Shown piece after piece: positions 1 to 8,388 of a DNA stretch of 38,108 bases. The stretch is from positions 1-38,108 of the forward strand of contig JACNIU010000228.1 of assembly GCA_014382905.1 (NCBI GenBank), read 5' to 3'. Position 1 is the first letter of the stretch. The number at the start of each line of letters is the position of its first letter. The notes under the pieces are model-generated. The model saw only the letters and a list, made by a program, of their open reading frames with translations. It did no database searches and was not told the DNA's origin. The translations under genes and the position numbers were made by a program. Source of the stretch: Desulfobacterales bacterium (lineage in GTDB: Bacteria > Desulfobacterota > DSM-4660 > Desulfatiglandales > Desulfatiglandaceae).

Positions 1-103
1 CGGAAAACAATAAGAACCGATTTTTTGATCTATGTGGCATTGTCAGGGCAACAAGTTTTGCAATTTACCTAAAATGCTAATTTATTTTAAGAAAAGATCT
101 CTT

Positions 104-136
104 TTTTCTTTGCCGTCCTCTCAACGGCAAAGAAAA
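104..136. repeat. Perfect 13-bp inverted repeat in non-coding leader
   Basis: Arms 104-116 and 124-136 are perfect complements with a 7-nt loop (core TTTGCCGT / ACGGCAAA). It is A/T-flanked, with a T run before and an A run after, so it does not have the order expected of a plus-strand intrinsic terminator. The following bases (about 149-172) carry the ctttgcgtcctttgcgtc type of degenerate repeat that is common between genes in this kind of genome. Apart from this palindrome and a possible promoter near 260, I see no gene in 1-385. Confidence 0.55.
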
Positions 137-259
137 CAAAAAACGACTTTGCGTCCTTTGCGTCTGCGGTGAAAACAACCTCATATCAAAGCTGCCCTGC
201 CTTGACTAACCGCACAGGACGAACCTCATTAGCGTCAAGGTGTAAAATGATAAAAAAGT

Positions 260-291
260 TTGACAAGGGCGTTAATATCGTTTTTTATAAG
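260..291 (+). promoter_or_regulatory. Possible sigma-70-like promoter for the lipoprotein gene
   Basis: TTGACA at 260-265 is a perfect -35. The -10 is ambiguous: TTTTAT at 283-288 gives a 17-nt spacer and TATAAG at 286-291 gives 20 nt. It lies about 100 nt upstream of the coding start at 389. Confidence 0.4.
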
Positions 292-388
292 AGGCTGTCT
301 GACCCGTGAGTCGAGGCCCCGTCAACATGACAATTGTCTGGAACTGACGGGATAATGGAATAACTCTTTAGCGAAGGGAGGGACTGTG

Positions 389-847
389 ATGTTTAAGAGG
401 AACATCAAAAAAAGATCCGTTTTACACAGATGGTTGTTATGCTGCGCACTGCTTTTCGGCTTTTCACTTGTTCTTTTTAGCTGCGCTACTTTGAAAGATT
501 CCAAACCTAAATCCCAGGAAGAGGCATTAATAAAAAAAGTCCTCGTTGCTTTTTGGGATGCATTTGAAAAGGGAGACGTAAAAGGAGTTTCAGCTCTTTT
601 AACTGAAAATGCTACATGCATGACGGGAAAGGACCGAAAGGTGTTTTCTAAGAAAGAATATTTAGACACTTTGTCGCAAAGAGCGGGAGATAGTCCTCAC
701 ATCGTTATGGGTGAACCTCAGATGAGTATCAAGGGAGATAAGGCAGACGTAAAATGTTCGGTGACGCGGGATCAGTGGTATGGTCAATTTGTTTTCCATT
801 TGATTAAAGAGAATGGAAAATGGCTTATTATGGGTTGGAAATACTAA
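389..847 (+). CDS. Small lipoprotein with NTF2/SnoaL-like domain
   Basis: A 152-residue protein of unknown specific role. A basic N-terminus and a hydrophobic stretch (about residues 14-31) end in a lipobox-like L-F-S-C with Cys32, so it is probably lipidated and exported to the cell envelope. The rest (about 38-152) has the pattern of an NTF2/DUF4440 fold: a helix with a WDAFEKGD-type segment, then beta strands ending in NGKWLIMGW. The start was moved from GTG 386 to ATG 389 because GGGAGG at 375-380 sits 8 nt before the ATG. It is monocistronic: 269 nt separate it from liv operon 1, and that gap shows no other convincing gene. The domain assignment rests on pattern only, and the ligand is unknown. 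Confidence 0.7.
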   Translation: MFKRNIKKRSVLHRWLLCCALLFGFSLVLFSCATLKDSKPKSQEEALIKKVLVAFWDAFEKGDVKGVSALLTENATCMTGKDRKVFSKKEYLDTLSQRAGDSPHIVMGEPQMSIKGDKADVKCSVTRDQWYGQFVFHLIKENGKWLIMGWKY

Positions 848-1116
848 GTGAGAAAAACCGGGGACTGCTGAATGCCTTAGGTGTCAAAATGTCTACCAAA
901 GCAAAGCTGTTAGTAGAGATGAAACGATTATAAATCTAGCGAAGAATTTCTTAACTTCTATACTACCCGTCTTTCCGATTTCCCTTGTTTGTGTCGCACA
1001 TGTGATGCTCGGATCTGAATTTGGCTCTATATCCGCTTCACATGTTGGGAAGGTTGACAAGATAAATCAATAGAGGAACTACAAACACTAACTTTAATGT
1101 AAGGAGGTATTGTAAG

Positions 1117-2343
1117 ATGAAACAGAAGTCTATCTGGATAATCGTAGTAGTTCTAGTCATAGCTGCTGTCGGAATCTACTATGCGATAAAACCCACTAAG
1201 CCCTTACGCCCTATTAAGGTGGGGATCATTGATTGCTACAGCGGGCCCGCGGCCGTTTATGGCAATGACGCACTCAACGGTTTTAAATTGGCCTTGGTTG
1301 ACATAAACAAAAAAGGGGTTTTAGGGGGAAAAATCGAGTGGACCAAGCGTGATACAAAATTCAAAGTGGATCTTGCCCTTAACATGGCTAAGGAGTTAGT
1401 CATGAGGGAGAAGGTTGATGTCATTGTCGGCACAATCAACAGCGGGGCTGCAATGGCGGTTTCAGAAGCAATTGCCAAGAAAGAGAAGGTGCCATTTATC
1501 ACATGGATCTCCAAAAGCGAAAGGATAACCGGAGAAAAAGGCCATCGTTATGTCTTCTCCTGTGGTGAAAATACGGCCATGGCAGGCAAGGCCGGGGGTG
1601 TTGCCCTTTCCAAGAAGCCGTATGTCAAATACTGGATCGCGGGAGATGACTATGAGTACGGACACGCCATTGCCAATGCCGCATGGCGCAATCTAAAGGC
1701 CATGAAGCCTGACGTGCAAAAAATCGGCGAATCATGGTGGAAGCCGGGCGAACCTGACCTGGTGCCTTATATTACTGCAATTCTTGCAGCAAAACCCGAT
1801 GCGGTCATATTCTGTACCGGAGGCCGTAGCATGACCAATATCATGAAGGCGGTCAAGGCAACCGGCATGGCAGAGAAAGTCCCCATCTGGATCCACACCG
1901 CCACCGACCACGCCGTCCTGAAGCCGCTGGGTGCCGAAGCCCCGGAAGGAGTGATGGGCACCATGGACTACCACTTCTATTACCCTGACACTGCGGCCAA
2001 TAAGGAGTTTGTAAAGAAATTCGAGGCCGCATATGGGCAGGCACCCGGATTCCCCGCTTTTCACGGTTACATAACCGCTTACTTCATTGCGGGGGCATAT
2101 AAAAAGGCAGGCTCTCTTGACAAAGAGAAGTTCATCGATGCCCTGGAGGGGATGAAGATCGAAAGCCCGGTTGGTCAGATTGAGATGAGGGCGTGCGACC
2201 ATCAGGTTGTTCTTCCCATGTATCTGGGGATTACCAAAAAAGAAGTGGGCAAGAATATTGTAATTTCTACCAACATCGTCACCCTGAGCGGCGCTGAGGT
2301 GATGCCGACTTGTGACGAGATCAAGAAGGCCCGCGGCAACTAA
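1117..2343 (+). CDS. livK: ABC transporter substrate-binding protein, LivK type (system 1)
   Basis: Type I periplasmic binding protein (408 aa) of the leucine/amide family. It captures a branched-chain amino acid or related compound and delivers it to the LivHM permease encoded just downstream. Residues 6-24 are one hydrophobic helix followed by a Pro/Lys-rich linker without a clear signal-peptidase site, so it may stay membrane-anchored. The mature part begins IKVGIIDCYSGPAAVYG and contains the family blocks VDVIVGTINSGAA and PDAVIFCTGG. A near-perfect Shine-Dalgarno AAGGAGGT lies 8 nt before the ATG. TTGACA at 1054-1059 may be a -35, but no good -10 follows. It heads a five-gene operon. The real substrate cannot be read from sequence. 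Confidence 0.92.
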   Translation: MKQKSIWIIVVVLVIAAVGIYYAIKPTKPLRPIKVGIIDCYSGPAAVYGNDALNGFKLALVDINKKGVLGGKIEWTKRDTKFKVDLALNMAKELVMREKVDVIVGTINSGAAMAVSEAIAKKEKVPFITWISKSERITGEKGHRYVFSCGENTAMAGKAGGVALSKKPYVKYWIAGDDYEYGHAIANAAWRNLKAMKPDVQKIGESWWKPGEPDLVPYITAILAAKPDAVIFCTGGRSMTNIMKAVKATGMAEKVPIWIHTATDHAVLKPLGAEAPEGVMGTMDYHFYYPDTAANKEFVKKFEAAYGQAPGFPAFHGYITAYFIAGAYKKAGSLDKEKFIDALEGMKIESPVGQIEMRACDHQVVLPMYLGITKKEVGKNIVISTNIVTLSGAEVMPTCDEIKKARGN

Positions 2344-2350
2344 CCAAGGA

Positions 2351-2415
2351 GGCCGTCCGAGAATGGCTATTTTCCTTCCGAGCCGGAGGCCGCAATCTCT
2401 CATTCTCGGACGCCC
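2351..2415 (+). promoter_or_regulatory. Hairpin downstream of livK1, likely processing/attenuation element
   Basis: Arms 2354-2365 and 2401-2412 are a perfect 12-bp inverted repeat (CGTCCGAGAATG) separated by 35 nt that can form a second small GC-rich hairpin. No T run follows, so it looks more like an mRNA-stabilising or attenuating structure than a full terminator. Such structures are frequent between a binding-protein gene and its permease genes. Confidence 0.6.
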
Positions 2416-2436
2416 CCTAAGTATCTGAGGAATAGC

Positions 2437-2481
2437 GAATTGAGGAATTGAATGCACTATCCCTTTTCAATTCCTCAATTC
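2437..2481. repeat. Perfect 16-bp inverted repeat in livK1-livH1 spacer
   Basis: Arms 2437-2452 and 2466-2481 (GAATTGAGGAATTGAA and its complement) are perfect with a 13-nt loop. It lies immediately upstream of the livH1 start. The upstream in-frame ATG at 2448 falls inside the stem, which argues for the later start at 2517. Confidence 0.7.
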
Positions 2482-2516
2482 GTCAATCCCAAAATTCCGT
2501 CGAGGAATCCGATATC

Positions 2517-3413
2517 ATGGAATTTGGGCATATCTTTACCTTTTCCGCATTAGGCAGTCAATTTCTCGTGGGTCTCAGCCGGGCAATGATCCTGTTCATC
2601 GTCTCTTCCGGGATGAGCCTCGTTCTGGGTGTACTCAGGGTCCCGAATGTTGCCCACGGGTCCCTTTACATGATAGGGGCATTCTCGGCCTTTAGCATAT
2701 CTTCCCTGTTTGGCGGTGGCTCTGCCGGTTTCTGGCTGGCATTATTGCTGGCCCCCATTGTGGTGGCCCTTGTGAGCTTTGTTGCGGAGAGATCGCTGTT
2801 CTGCCATCTTTATGAGAGAGAACACCTCATGCTCCTCCTATTTACCTTCGCCTTGATGCTCATCTTAGGCGATCTCGTAAAGATGTTCTGGGGCGCTGAT
2901 TACAGGTCTATCATGGCGCCTGAAATGCTCCGCGGCTCCGTGCCCATATTTGGGTCGCCGTTTCCCAAGTACAACCTGTTCCTCCTCATCGTAGGTCCTC
3001 TTGTGGCCATTTTGCTGTGGCTCTTCACCAACAAGACCAAGACAGGGAAGATCTCCCGGGCAGCAGCCGTTGACATGGAGATGGTTGGCGCTATAGGGAT
3101 CAATGTGAGCTGGGTTTTTGCCTTTGCATTCGTGTTGGGCTGTCTCCTTGCCGGATTAGGCGGGGCCTTAGTTTCCCCAATGGTAAGCATCACCTTAGGG
3201 ATGGATCATGATATCATAATGGAAGCCTTCCTCATCGTCGCCATTGGGGGCTTGGGTAACATGTGGGGCGCCTTGGTTGGATCACTAATATTTGGTTTGA
3301 CTCAATCCTTTGGCGTACTATTCTGGCCTCAATTCGCTATCGTTTTTCCATACGCCGCAGTGGTGATTGTGTTGACCTGGCGGCCTAAAGGCATTCTTAA
3401 ATCAGTATGGTAA
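2517..3413 (+). CDS. livH: Branched-chain amino acid ABC permease, LivH type (system 1)
   Basis: Integral inner-membrane permease of 298 aa with about eight hydrophobic helices. It shows the LivH pattern near the N-terminus (GMSLVLGVLRVPNVAHGSLY) and the conserved EAA-like block GINVSWVFAFAFVLGCLLAGLGGAL, followed by a C-terminal VAIGGLGNMWGALVGS. Start 2517 is preferred over ATG 2448 because the extra 23 residues are low-complexity, derive from an inverted repeat, and precede a GAGGA Shine-Dalgarno. With LivM it forms the membrane pore fed by LivK and driven by LivG/LivF. It ends 13 nt before livM. Confidence 0.92.
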   Translation: MEFGHIFTFSALGSQFLVGLSRAMILFIVSSGMSLVLGVLRVPNVAHGSLYMIGAFSAFSISSLFGGGSAGFWLALLLAPIVVALVSFVAERSLFCHLYEREHLMLLLFTFALMLILGDLVKMFWGADYRSIMAPEMLRGSVPIFGSPFPKYNLFLLIVGPLVAILLWLFTNKTKTGKISRAAAVDMEMVGAIGINVSWVFAFAFVLGCLLAGLGGALVSPMVSITLGMDHDIIMEAFLIVAIGGLGNMWGALVGSLIFGLTQSFGVLFWPQFAIVFPYAAVVIVLTWRPKGILKSVW

Positions 3414-3426
3414 AAAGGAGTGGATT

Positions 3427-4389
3427 TTGTCAAAGGGATTCTTCAATCTGAGATCACTTGGACCGATTGTCGCCATTCTGATTGTCCTGGTGATCCTCCC
3501 TTCAATCATTCCAAGGTTTTACACCTATATCCTTGCCGTGATTTTTATGACAGCCCTATTGGCCATGAGCCTCAACATGGTCGTGGGCCACGGCGGCCTG
3601 TTTCAATTTCATCATGGGGCTTTTTACGGCGTGGGGGCCTATACCGTTGCCTTGATGCTGACTAAGACCTCCCTCCCAATGTGGGTGGGCTTTGTGGCCG
3701 GACCTTTTGCGGCAGCGTTTGTGGGTCTGCTCATCGGCCTGTTTTGTGTCAGGCTCACCCGGCTATACTTCGGAATGCTGCAGATCTCCTTAGGATCACT
3801 CATCTGGGCGATCGCCTTTCGGTGGTACAGCTTTACAGGCGGCGACGACGGGATACACGGGATTCCTCTCCCTTCACTGATCTCATCTTCCACGGGCGCA
3901 TATTACTTTGGCCTGATCCTTCTGATAATTTCCCTGATCGTCATGTACCTGATTTTCAAGTCCCCCTTTGGCGCCACCCTCCAGGCCATTCGAGACAACC
4001 CTGAGCGTTGTGAAGCGATCGGTATCAATGTCAGGCGGCATCAGCTCATTGCTATCGTGATTGCCACCTTTTTTGCCGGAGTTGCCGGAGTTCTCTTTGT
4101 CGTGGTGGAAGGGTCCGTGTTCCCGGATCTCCTGTTCTGGGTCTTCTCCCTTGAGATATTCATCATGTGTCTGTTAGGCGGATGGTTTACCTTTGCCGGA
4201 CCCATTTTAGGGGCAGCCATCATGATATCTCTCAGGACCTTTGTGGGTATCTATACCGAATACTGGACACTGATCCTCGGGATCATACTAATCCTGCTCA
4301 TCTTCTTTCTGCCTGAGGGAGTATGGGGCTATATATCGGAGAAATGTGGTTTTCAGGCCAAAGAAACGGCTGAGAGGGAACGCGAATAA
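3427..4389 (+). CDS. livM: Branched-chain amino acid ABC permease, LivM type (system 1)
   Basis: Second permease subunit (320 aa), polytopic, partner of LivH. The signature LALSLNMVVGHGGLFQFHHGAFYGVGAY-like region near residues 40-65 and the block FGATLQAIRDNPERCEAIGINVRRHQ are typical of LivM. The start is a TTG at 3427, with AAGGAG at 3415-3420 6 nt upstream. No ATG gives a full-length N-terminus, so the rare start is well supported. The stop codon is directly followed by the ATG of livG, so the genes are probably translationally coupled. Confidence 0.92.
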   Translation: MSKGFFNLRSLGPIVAILIVLVILPSIIPRFYTYILAVIFMTALLAMSLNMVVGHGGLFQFHHGAFYGVGAYTVALMLTKTSLPMWVGFVAGPFAAAFVGLLIGLFCVRLTRLYFGMLQISLGSLIWAIAFRWYSFTGGDDGIHGIPLPSLISSSTGAYYFGLILLIISLIVMYLIFKSPFGATLQAIRDNPERCEAIGINVRRHQLIAIVIATFFAGVAGVLFVVVEGSVFPDLLFWVFSLEIFIMCLLGGWFTFAGPILGAAIMISLRTFVGIYTEYWTLILGIILILLIFFLPEGVWGYISEKCGFQAKETAERERE

Positions 4390-5124
4390 ATGCTGCGGGT
4401 TGAAGGAATACAAAAATCGTTTGAGGATTTCAAGGCTGTCAGCGGGGCTGATCTCACGGTGGAGAAGGGCCAGTTAGTGGCAGTTATCGGACCCAACGGA
4501 GCAGGAAAGACAACGCTTTTTAATCTGATCACCGGGCAGCTTAAACCGGATAGCGGAAAGATAATCTTCAACGATGAGAATATCGGTAAACTGCCTCCCT
4601 ATGAGATCTGCAGAAAAGGGATTGCCCGGTCATTTCAAATCGCAAACATCTTTCCCCGTCTCACGGTCTTCAGAAATGTGCATGTATCGGTTCTTTCCCA
4701 GCAGGGAAAGAGCACCCGGCTTTTCCGGCCTGCTCAAACATTAGCCGTGGAGGAAACCAACAGGATCTTAGAAAACGCGGGCCTTTCAGATAAGGCCGAG
4801 GATACGGCAGGTTCGTTGGCCCATGGAGACCAGAGAACATTAGAGATTGCCATCGCTTTGGGCAACAAACCTCAGTTACTGGTTCTTGACGAACCCACTG
4901 CAGGCATGTCTCCTGAAGAAACCACGGCTACCATGGAACTCATCAAGCGATTGGCCGATTCACAAGGATTAACCATCCTGTTTTGCGAGCACGATATGGA
5001 GGTGGTATTCAATGTTGCCCAGAGCATTATGGTCATGCATCAGGGGGTAACCATTATCCAGGGAGGCCCTGATGCCGTGAGGAATTCCAGTCGGGTTCAG
5101 GAATGCTACTTAGGAGGCGCCTAA
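4390..5124 (+). CDS. livG: ABC transporter ATP-binding protein, LivG type (system 1)
   Basis: Cytoplasmic nucleotide-binding subunit of normal length (244 aa). Walker A GPNGAGKTT is at residues 34-42, the Q-loop block is GIARSFQIANIFPRLTV, the signature is LAHGDQ, Walker B is LLVLDEPTAGM, and the H-loop is FCEHDMEVV. The signature differs from canonical LSGGQ, as is usual in LivG. There is no spacing from livM. It is a useful comparison for the second LivG (25527-26714), which carries a large insertion absent here. Confidence 0.94.
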   Translation: MLRVEGIQKSFEDFKAVSGADLTVEKGQLVAVIGPNGAGKTTLFNLITGQLKPDSGKIIFNDENIGKLPPYEICRKGIARSFQIANIFPRLTVFRNVHVSVLSQQGKSTRLFRPAQTLAVEETNRILENAGLSDKAEDTAGSLAHGDQRTLEIAIALGNKPQLLVLDEPTAGMSPEETTATMELIKRLADSQGLTILFCEHDMEVVFNVAQSIMVMHQGVTIIQGGPDAVRNSSRVQECYLGGA

Positions 5125-5126
5125 CC

Positions 5127-5825
5127 ATGTTGGAAGTCGAGGGGATCCACACCTACTACGGCCTGAGCCACATCCTGTTCGGGGTATCACTCGATGTCTC
5201 CGGGGGTGAGATCGTCTGTCTCTTAGGCAGGAACGGGGCCGGAAAAAGCACCACCATGAGAAGCATCATGGGCCTGACGCCGCCTAAGCGAGGTACCATC
5301 AGGTTTAAAGGGAAGACCATAAAGGGGAAGAAGCCGTATCAGCTTGCCCGGCAGGGTATCGGGTATGTGCCTGATAACCGCAGGGTCTTTGCCGATTTAA
5401 CGGTCGGAGACAACCTCGAGATATCGGCACGTAAAGGCGCGGGCACCGTAACGTGGACCAAGGAGAGCGTCTATGAGTTCTTTTCCGCCCTCGGACACAT
5501 AGATTCCCGTAAGGCCGGCTTTTTGAGCGGTGGGGAGCAGCAGATGCTGACCATTGCCCGGGCCCTTATGACCAACCCCGAATTCCTTCTATTGGATGAG
5601 CCCACAGAGGGCCTTGCTCCCCTGATAGTGGAGGTCTTAGAAAAACAGATAAGCAAATTGCGAGAAAAAGGTTTAACGGTCTTGTTGGCCGAGCAGAACC
5701 AAAAGGTTGCCCTGGGACTCAGTGATCGGGGATACATCATTGATAACGGGGTGATCCGTTACCATGCAAGTATAGACGAGTTGAGGGAGAAAGAAGAGAT
5801 CAGGAAAAAGTACCTGTTGGTCTAA
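5127..5825 (+). CDS. livF: ABC transporter ATP-binding protein, LivF type (system 1)
   Basis: Second nucleotide-binding subunit (232 aa from ATG 5127). Walker A is GRNGAGKST, signature LSGGEQQMLTIARAL, Walker B FLLLDEPTEGLAP, and H-loop region LLAEQNQKVAL, where Gln replaces the switch His, as is normal in LivF. The start was moved from an upstream in-frame codon at 5103 inside livG to 5127, where AGGAGG at 5112-5117 gives proper spacing. Last gene of liv operon 1. Confidence 0.94.
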   Translation: MLEVEGIHTYYGLSHILFGVSLDVSGGEIVCLLGRNGAGKSTTMRSIMGLTPPKRGTIRFKGKTIKGKKPYQLARQGIGYVPDNRRVFADLTVGDNLEISARKGAGTVTWTKESVYEFFSALGHIDSRKAGFLSGGEQQMLTIARALMTNPEFLLLDEPTEGLAPLIVEVLEKQISKLREKGLTVLLAEQNQKVALGLSDRGYIIDNGVIRYHASIDELREKEEIRKKYLLV

Positions 5826-5834
5826 GGCCCGCTA

Positions 5835-6014
5835 ATGGACACACCCTTCATTATCCATAGAGGTCAAAGACAATTCTTTAACATCCCTTCTGCGTGGAAC
5901 CTCCTGACATTTGCCAGCCTTGACGATCAGCCCCAGCCAAAAGATGTCAGCGGCCTGACCCAAAAGGCTTTAAGCGCCGCCCCGGCGTTCCCGGGCCTGA
6001 CATGGACATCGTAA
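5835..6014 (+). pseudogene. 59-codon ORF resembling N-terminus of LarA/DUF2088 protein, truncated
   Basis: ATG 5835 opens a 59-codon frame ending at TAA 6012-6014, too short to be listed by usual ORF cut-offs. The peptide contains an RGQRQFFNIPSAWNLL stretch followed by a KDVSGLTQKAL helix. This resembles, from memory, the first about 50 residues of nickel-dependent lactate racemase-like (DUF2088) proteins, which are normally above 400 aa. If so, about 90 percent of the gene is missing and the break is at the tilS start. The ORF overlaps tilS by 13 nt. Because tilS has no visible ribosome binding site of its own, this ORF may now act as a leader peptide coupling tilS translation to the liv operon transcript. 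The family match is tentative. Confidence 0.45.
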
Positions 6015-7429
6015 AGCATATCATCAAAAAGGTCGAAGACACCATTTCAAAATACCGGATGCTCCAGCGTGGAGATCGCGTAATCGTTGCCGTATCCGGC
6101 GGGGCTGATTCTGTCTGCCTCTTAGCCATACTCCACAGTCTTAAAGAGATTCTGGGGATAGAGCTGGCGGTCGCCCATTTTGACCACGGGCTCAGACCGG
6201 AAGCGGATGAATATGAGACCGGATTTGTCAAGTCTATCGCCCTGTCACTAAACCTCGATTTTGTCACGAAAAAGGGAGGGGGAGCGATACGGCCAGAGAG
6301 TGCCTCATTAGAGGAAAAGGCCAGAGATGCCCGATACAGGTTTCTCAAGGATGTCAAGAAAAGACTTTCCGCACATAAAATTGCCACAGGCCACACCCTC
6401 GATGACCAGGCCGAGACGGTCCTCATGAGGCTGTTGCGGGGAAGCGGTCCATCAGGACTTCAAGGCATACATCCTATCAGGGAAAAATGCATCATAAGAC
6501 CGTTGATCGAGGTGAGGCGGGCCGATATTGAATCTTACCTTTCAAGCCGGCATCTCCGGCATATAACAGATTCCTCCAATTTCGAAGTCAGGCATTTGAG
6601 AAACGACATCCGGCTGAACCTCATTCCTCAGCTTGAAAAATACCAGCCCAGGATCGTTGAGCTCTTGGGCCGCACCGCCCTGATCACGAGGGAGGAAAAC
6701 AGATGGGTGGAAGGGAAGGCTGAAAGATGGATTAAGAAGTGGGCGGAAACCGGTTCAAATAACGATATCGTGCTCCCTTTGTCCCGGTTCAAGGGATTGC
6801 CTGAGCCCCTGAAAAATCATGTTGTCAGGCAGGTGCTGAAAATGACGGCAGGGAGCCTCCGACGGATAAACCTGCTCCATATTGAAGCGATAAAGCGCCT
6901 AACAATGGGAAGAAAGCCACAGGCCCGGGTCATCCTTCCCGACACGCTTCTGGTCAGAAGAGTGTATGAAAAGCTGCTCTTTTCAAAGGGAAAAACGGAA
7001 GCAGCCGAGAGATTCTGCTACTTTTTTGAGAGGCACGGGGCCTTTCATCTGGAGACTTTAGGCTGCACCGTTCGCTTTGATGAGATTGAAAGAAACGCCC
7101 TGTCAGATCTGAAGACTGTACCCTGGACCGCCTGTCTGGACGCAGACCGGACAACCTTTCCCCTGATGCTGCGAAACTTCCGGCCTGGTGACAGGTTTGT
7201 CCCCATGGGCATGACAGGCCACAAGAAACTCAAAGATTTTTTTGTTGACATGAAGATCCCATCGGATATCAGGGCGCGTGTCCCCATATTGACCCAGGGG
7301 GATCAACCGATTTGGGTCTGCGGCCTGAGGATTGATGACCGATTTAAGGTCACTTCAAGCACCCAGAAGATCTTGAGGATCACCTTTGATGCCCACGGCA
7401 GCACCCTGGGTGACTACCAAACCAAATAG
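6002..7429 (+). CDS. tilS: tRNA(Ile)-lysidine synthetase
   Basis: TilS (475 aa) adds lysine to C34 of tRNA-Ile(CAU) so that it reads AUA and not AUG; it is essential in most bacteria. The PP-loop SGGADS is at residues 32-37, followed by HFDHGLRPEADEYE, the GHTLDDQAETVLMRLLRG block, and the TilS C-terminal domain (RNFRPGDRFVPMGMTGHKKLKDFF). Length is normal for deltaproteobacterial members. No Shine-Dalgarno is visible before ATG 6002, and translation may be coupled to the overlapping short ORF. It ends at TAG 7427-7429, and the same frame continues directly into PhaE-like sequence. The genes around it are fragments, so the locus seems rearranged around an essential gene. Confidence 0.95.
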   Translation: MDIVKHIIKKVEDTISKYRMLQRGDRVIVAVSGGADSVCLLAILHSLKEILGIELAVAHFDHGLRPEADEYETGFVKSIALSLNLDFVTKKGGGAIRPESASLEEKARDARYRFLKDVKKRLSAHKIATGHTLDDQAETVLMRLLRGSGPSGLQGIHPIREKCIIRPLIEVRRADIESYLSSRHLRHITDSSNFEVRHLRNDIRLNLIPQLEKYQPRIVELLGRTALITREENRWVEGKAERWIKKWAETGSNNDIVLPLSRFKGLPEPLKNHVVRQVLKMTAGSLRRINLLHIEAIKRLTMGRKPQARVILPDTLLVRRVYEKLLFSKGKTEAAERFCYFFERHGAFHLETLGCTVRFDEIERNALSDLKTVPWTACLDADRTTFPLMLRNFRPGDRFVPMGMTGHKKLKDFFVDMKIPSDIRARVPILTQGDQPIWVCGLRIDDRFKVTSSTQKILRITFDAHGSTLGDYQTK

Positions 7430-7489
7430 ACAAATCAGGATGCGTTCAAGGCCTGGACGGAAATTTATGAAGAGGAATTCAGGAAGTTT

Positions 7490-8038
7490 TTGAATGTGCC
7501 GCAATTGGGGTTAACCCGCGCCTATCAGGAAAGAATGGGTCGTTTTACTGACAGATTCAACCTGTTTCAGGGTGCGATGGCCCAGTTTATGTACCTGCTC
7601 TACCTGCCAATGGAAAAATCTTTCAAAGTGATGCAAGAAAAGCTGGAGGCGTTAACCGGGGAGGAAGGCCTTCCTGAGGATTCACAAGCCTACTATCGGA
7701 TGTGGGTAAAGATCCTTGAAGGCCATTACATGACCCTGTTCAAGTCGTCCGAATACATCCAGGTCTTAGGCAAAACCCTTGACGCAATGGAGGATTTTAT
7801 GGTGGCTAAGCACGAGATGCTTCAGGACTTCGTGCAAATGCTTCCAGTGCCCACACAGAAAGATATGGATGGTCTTTACAAAGAGCTTTACCTGTTGAAA
7901 AAAAGGATCAAGCAACTTGAAAAAAATCGGGGGGCAGCAGGCAGTAAGGGGTTAGGCAGCACATTGGGAGGAGATGTTTCATTAATTGGCAACCAAAATG
8001 GTGTGAGTTCTTTATCAGGTCAAAACCCAAGGAACTAA
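7490..8038 (+). CDS. PhaE-like protein (class III PHA synthase subunit), N-terminally truncated
   Basis: The 182 residues match the C-terminal half of PhaE, the non-catalytic partner of PhaC in class III polyhydroxyalkanoate synthases (PhaE is usually about 350 aa). Visible blocks include LGLTRAYQERMGRFTDRF, the central helices, and the end VPTQKDMDGLYKELYLLKKRIKQLEK, followed by a low-complexity tail. PhaE-like sequence continues upstream in the same frame to 7430 (KAWTEIYEEEFRKFLN), right after the tilS stop, with no ATG. The only starts are a TTG at 7490 and a GTG at 7496 inside the conserved region. No phaC is present. It is most likely a gene remnant, or a protein made only from a weak start. 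The family call is good and function doubtful. Confidence 0.7.
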   Translation: MNVPQLGLTRAYQERMGRFTDRFNLFQGAMAQFMYLLYLPMEKSFKVMQEKLEALTGEEGLPEDSQAYYRMWVKILEGHYMTLFKSSEYIQVLGKTLDAMEDFMVAKHEMLQDFVQMLPVPTQKDMDGLYKELYLLKKRIKQLEKNRGAAGSKGLGSTLGGDVSLIGNQNGVSSLSGQNPRN

Positions 8039-8388
8039 AGCGGGTTGCAGTCTCACTGAGATCTGCACTCGTTTGAATTGGGATTTTCATCCCCTCAATA
8101 ACGTTAAGCGCATGGGGAAACAGGGTCATAAAAGAAGCTGGCATGGACTATTCTCCTTTCCAGAAAAACTGAGTTTGCCTTTTGTTCTCACCCTACCACA
8201 TGCCTTGTTCAATTCCAAGCAATATGTTGTAGATTTAAAGACCATTGTCTACTATATTTGGGGTAATTCGCTCATCCTTACCACCTCTCAACAGAAAGCA
8301 GTCTGCAATAGAGACCATGAAAAAGACTTGACCAAAAACCTGTAATGATCTTAAAATCTAAGATCCTCACCACAAAAGGAGACAGACA
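8039..8388. other. Non-coding stretch between phaE-like fragment and next gene
   Basis: 350 nt without a supportable gene. A 90-codon plus-strand frame (8073-8345) lacks a ribosome binding site and recognisable motifs. On the minus strand, codons around 8144-8045 read like a conserved peptide (HALNVIEGMKIPIQTSADL) but run antisense into the phaE-like gene; it could be a fragment of another gene, which I could not identify. AAAGGAG at 8375-8381 is the ribosome binding site of the next gene. Confidence 0.4.

Noticed and set aside
104-136. Intrinsic terminator at the window start
   Set aside because: The T run precedes and an A run follows the stem on the plus strand, and on the minus strand the stem is also not followed by Ts.
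1732-2457. 241-codon minus-strand frame opposite livK1
   Set aside because: Fully antisense to a strongly supported binding protein gene; no family pattern.
2448-2516. Upstream in-frame start for livH1
   Set aside because: The extra residues are encoded by an inverted repeat and lack LivH similarity; ATG 2517 has the better ribosome site.
8073-8345. 90-codon plus-strand ORF
   Set aside because: No ribosome binding site, no recognisable motif, and unusual composition for this genome.
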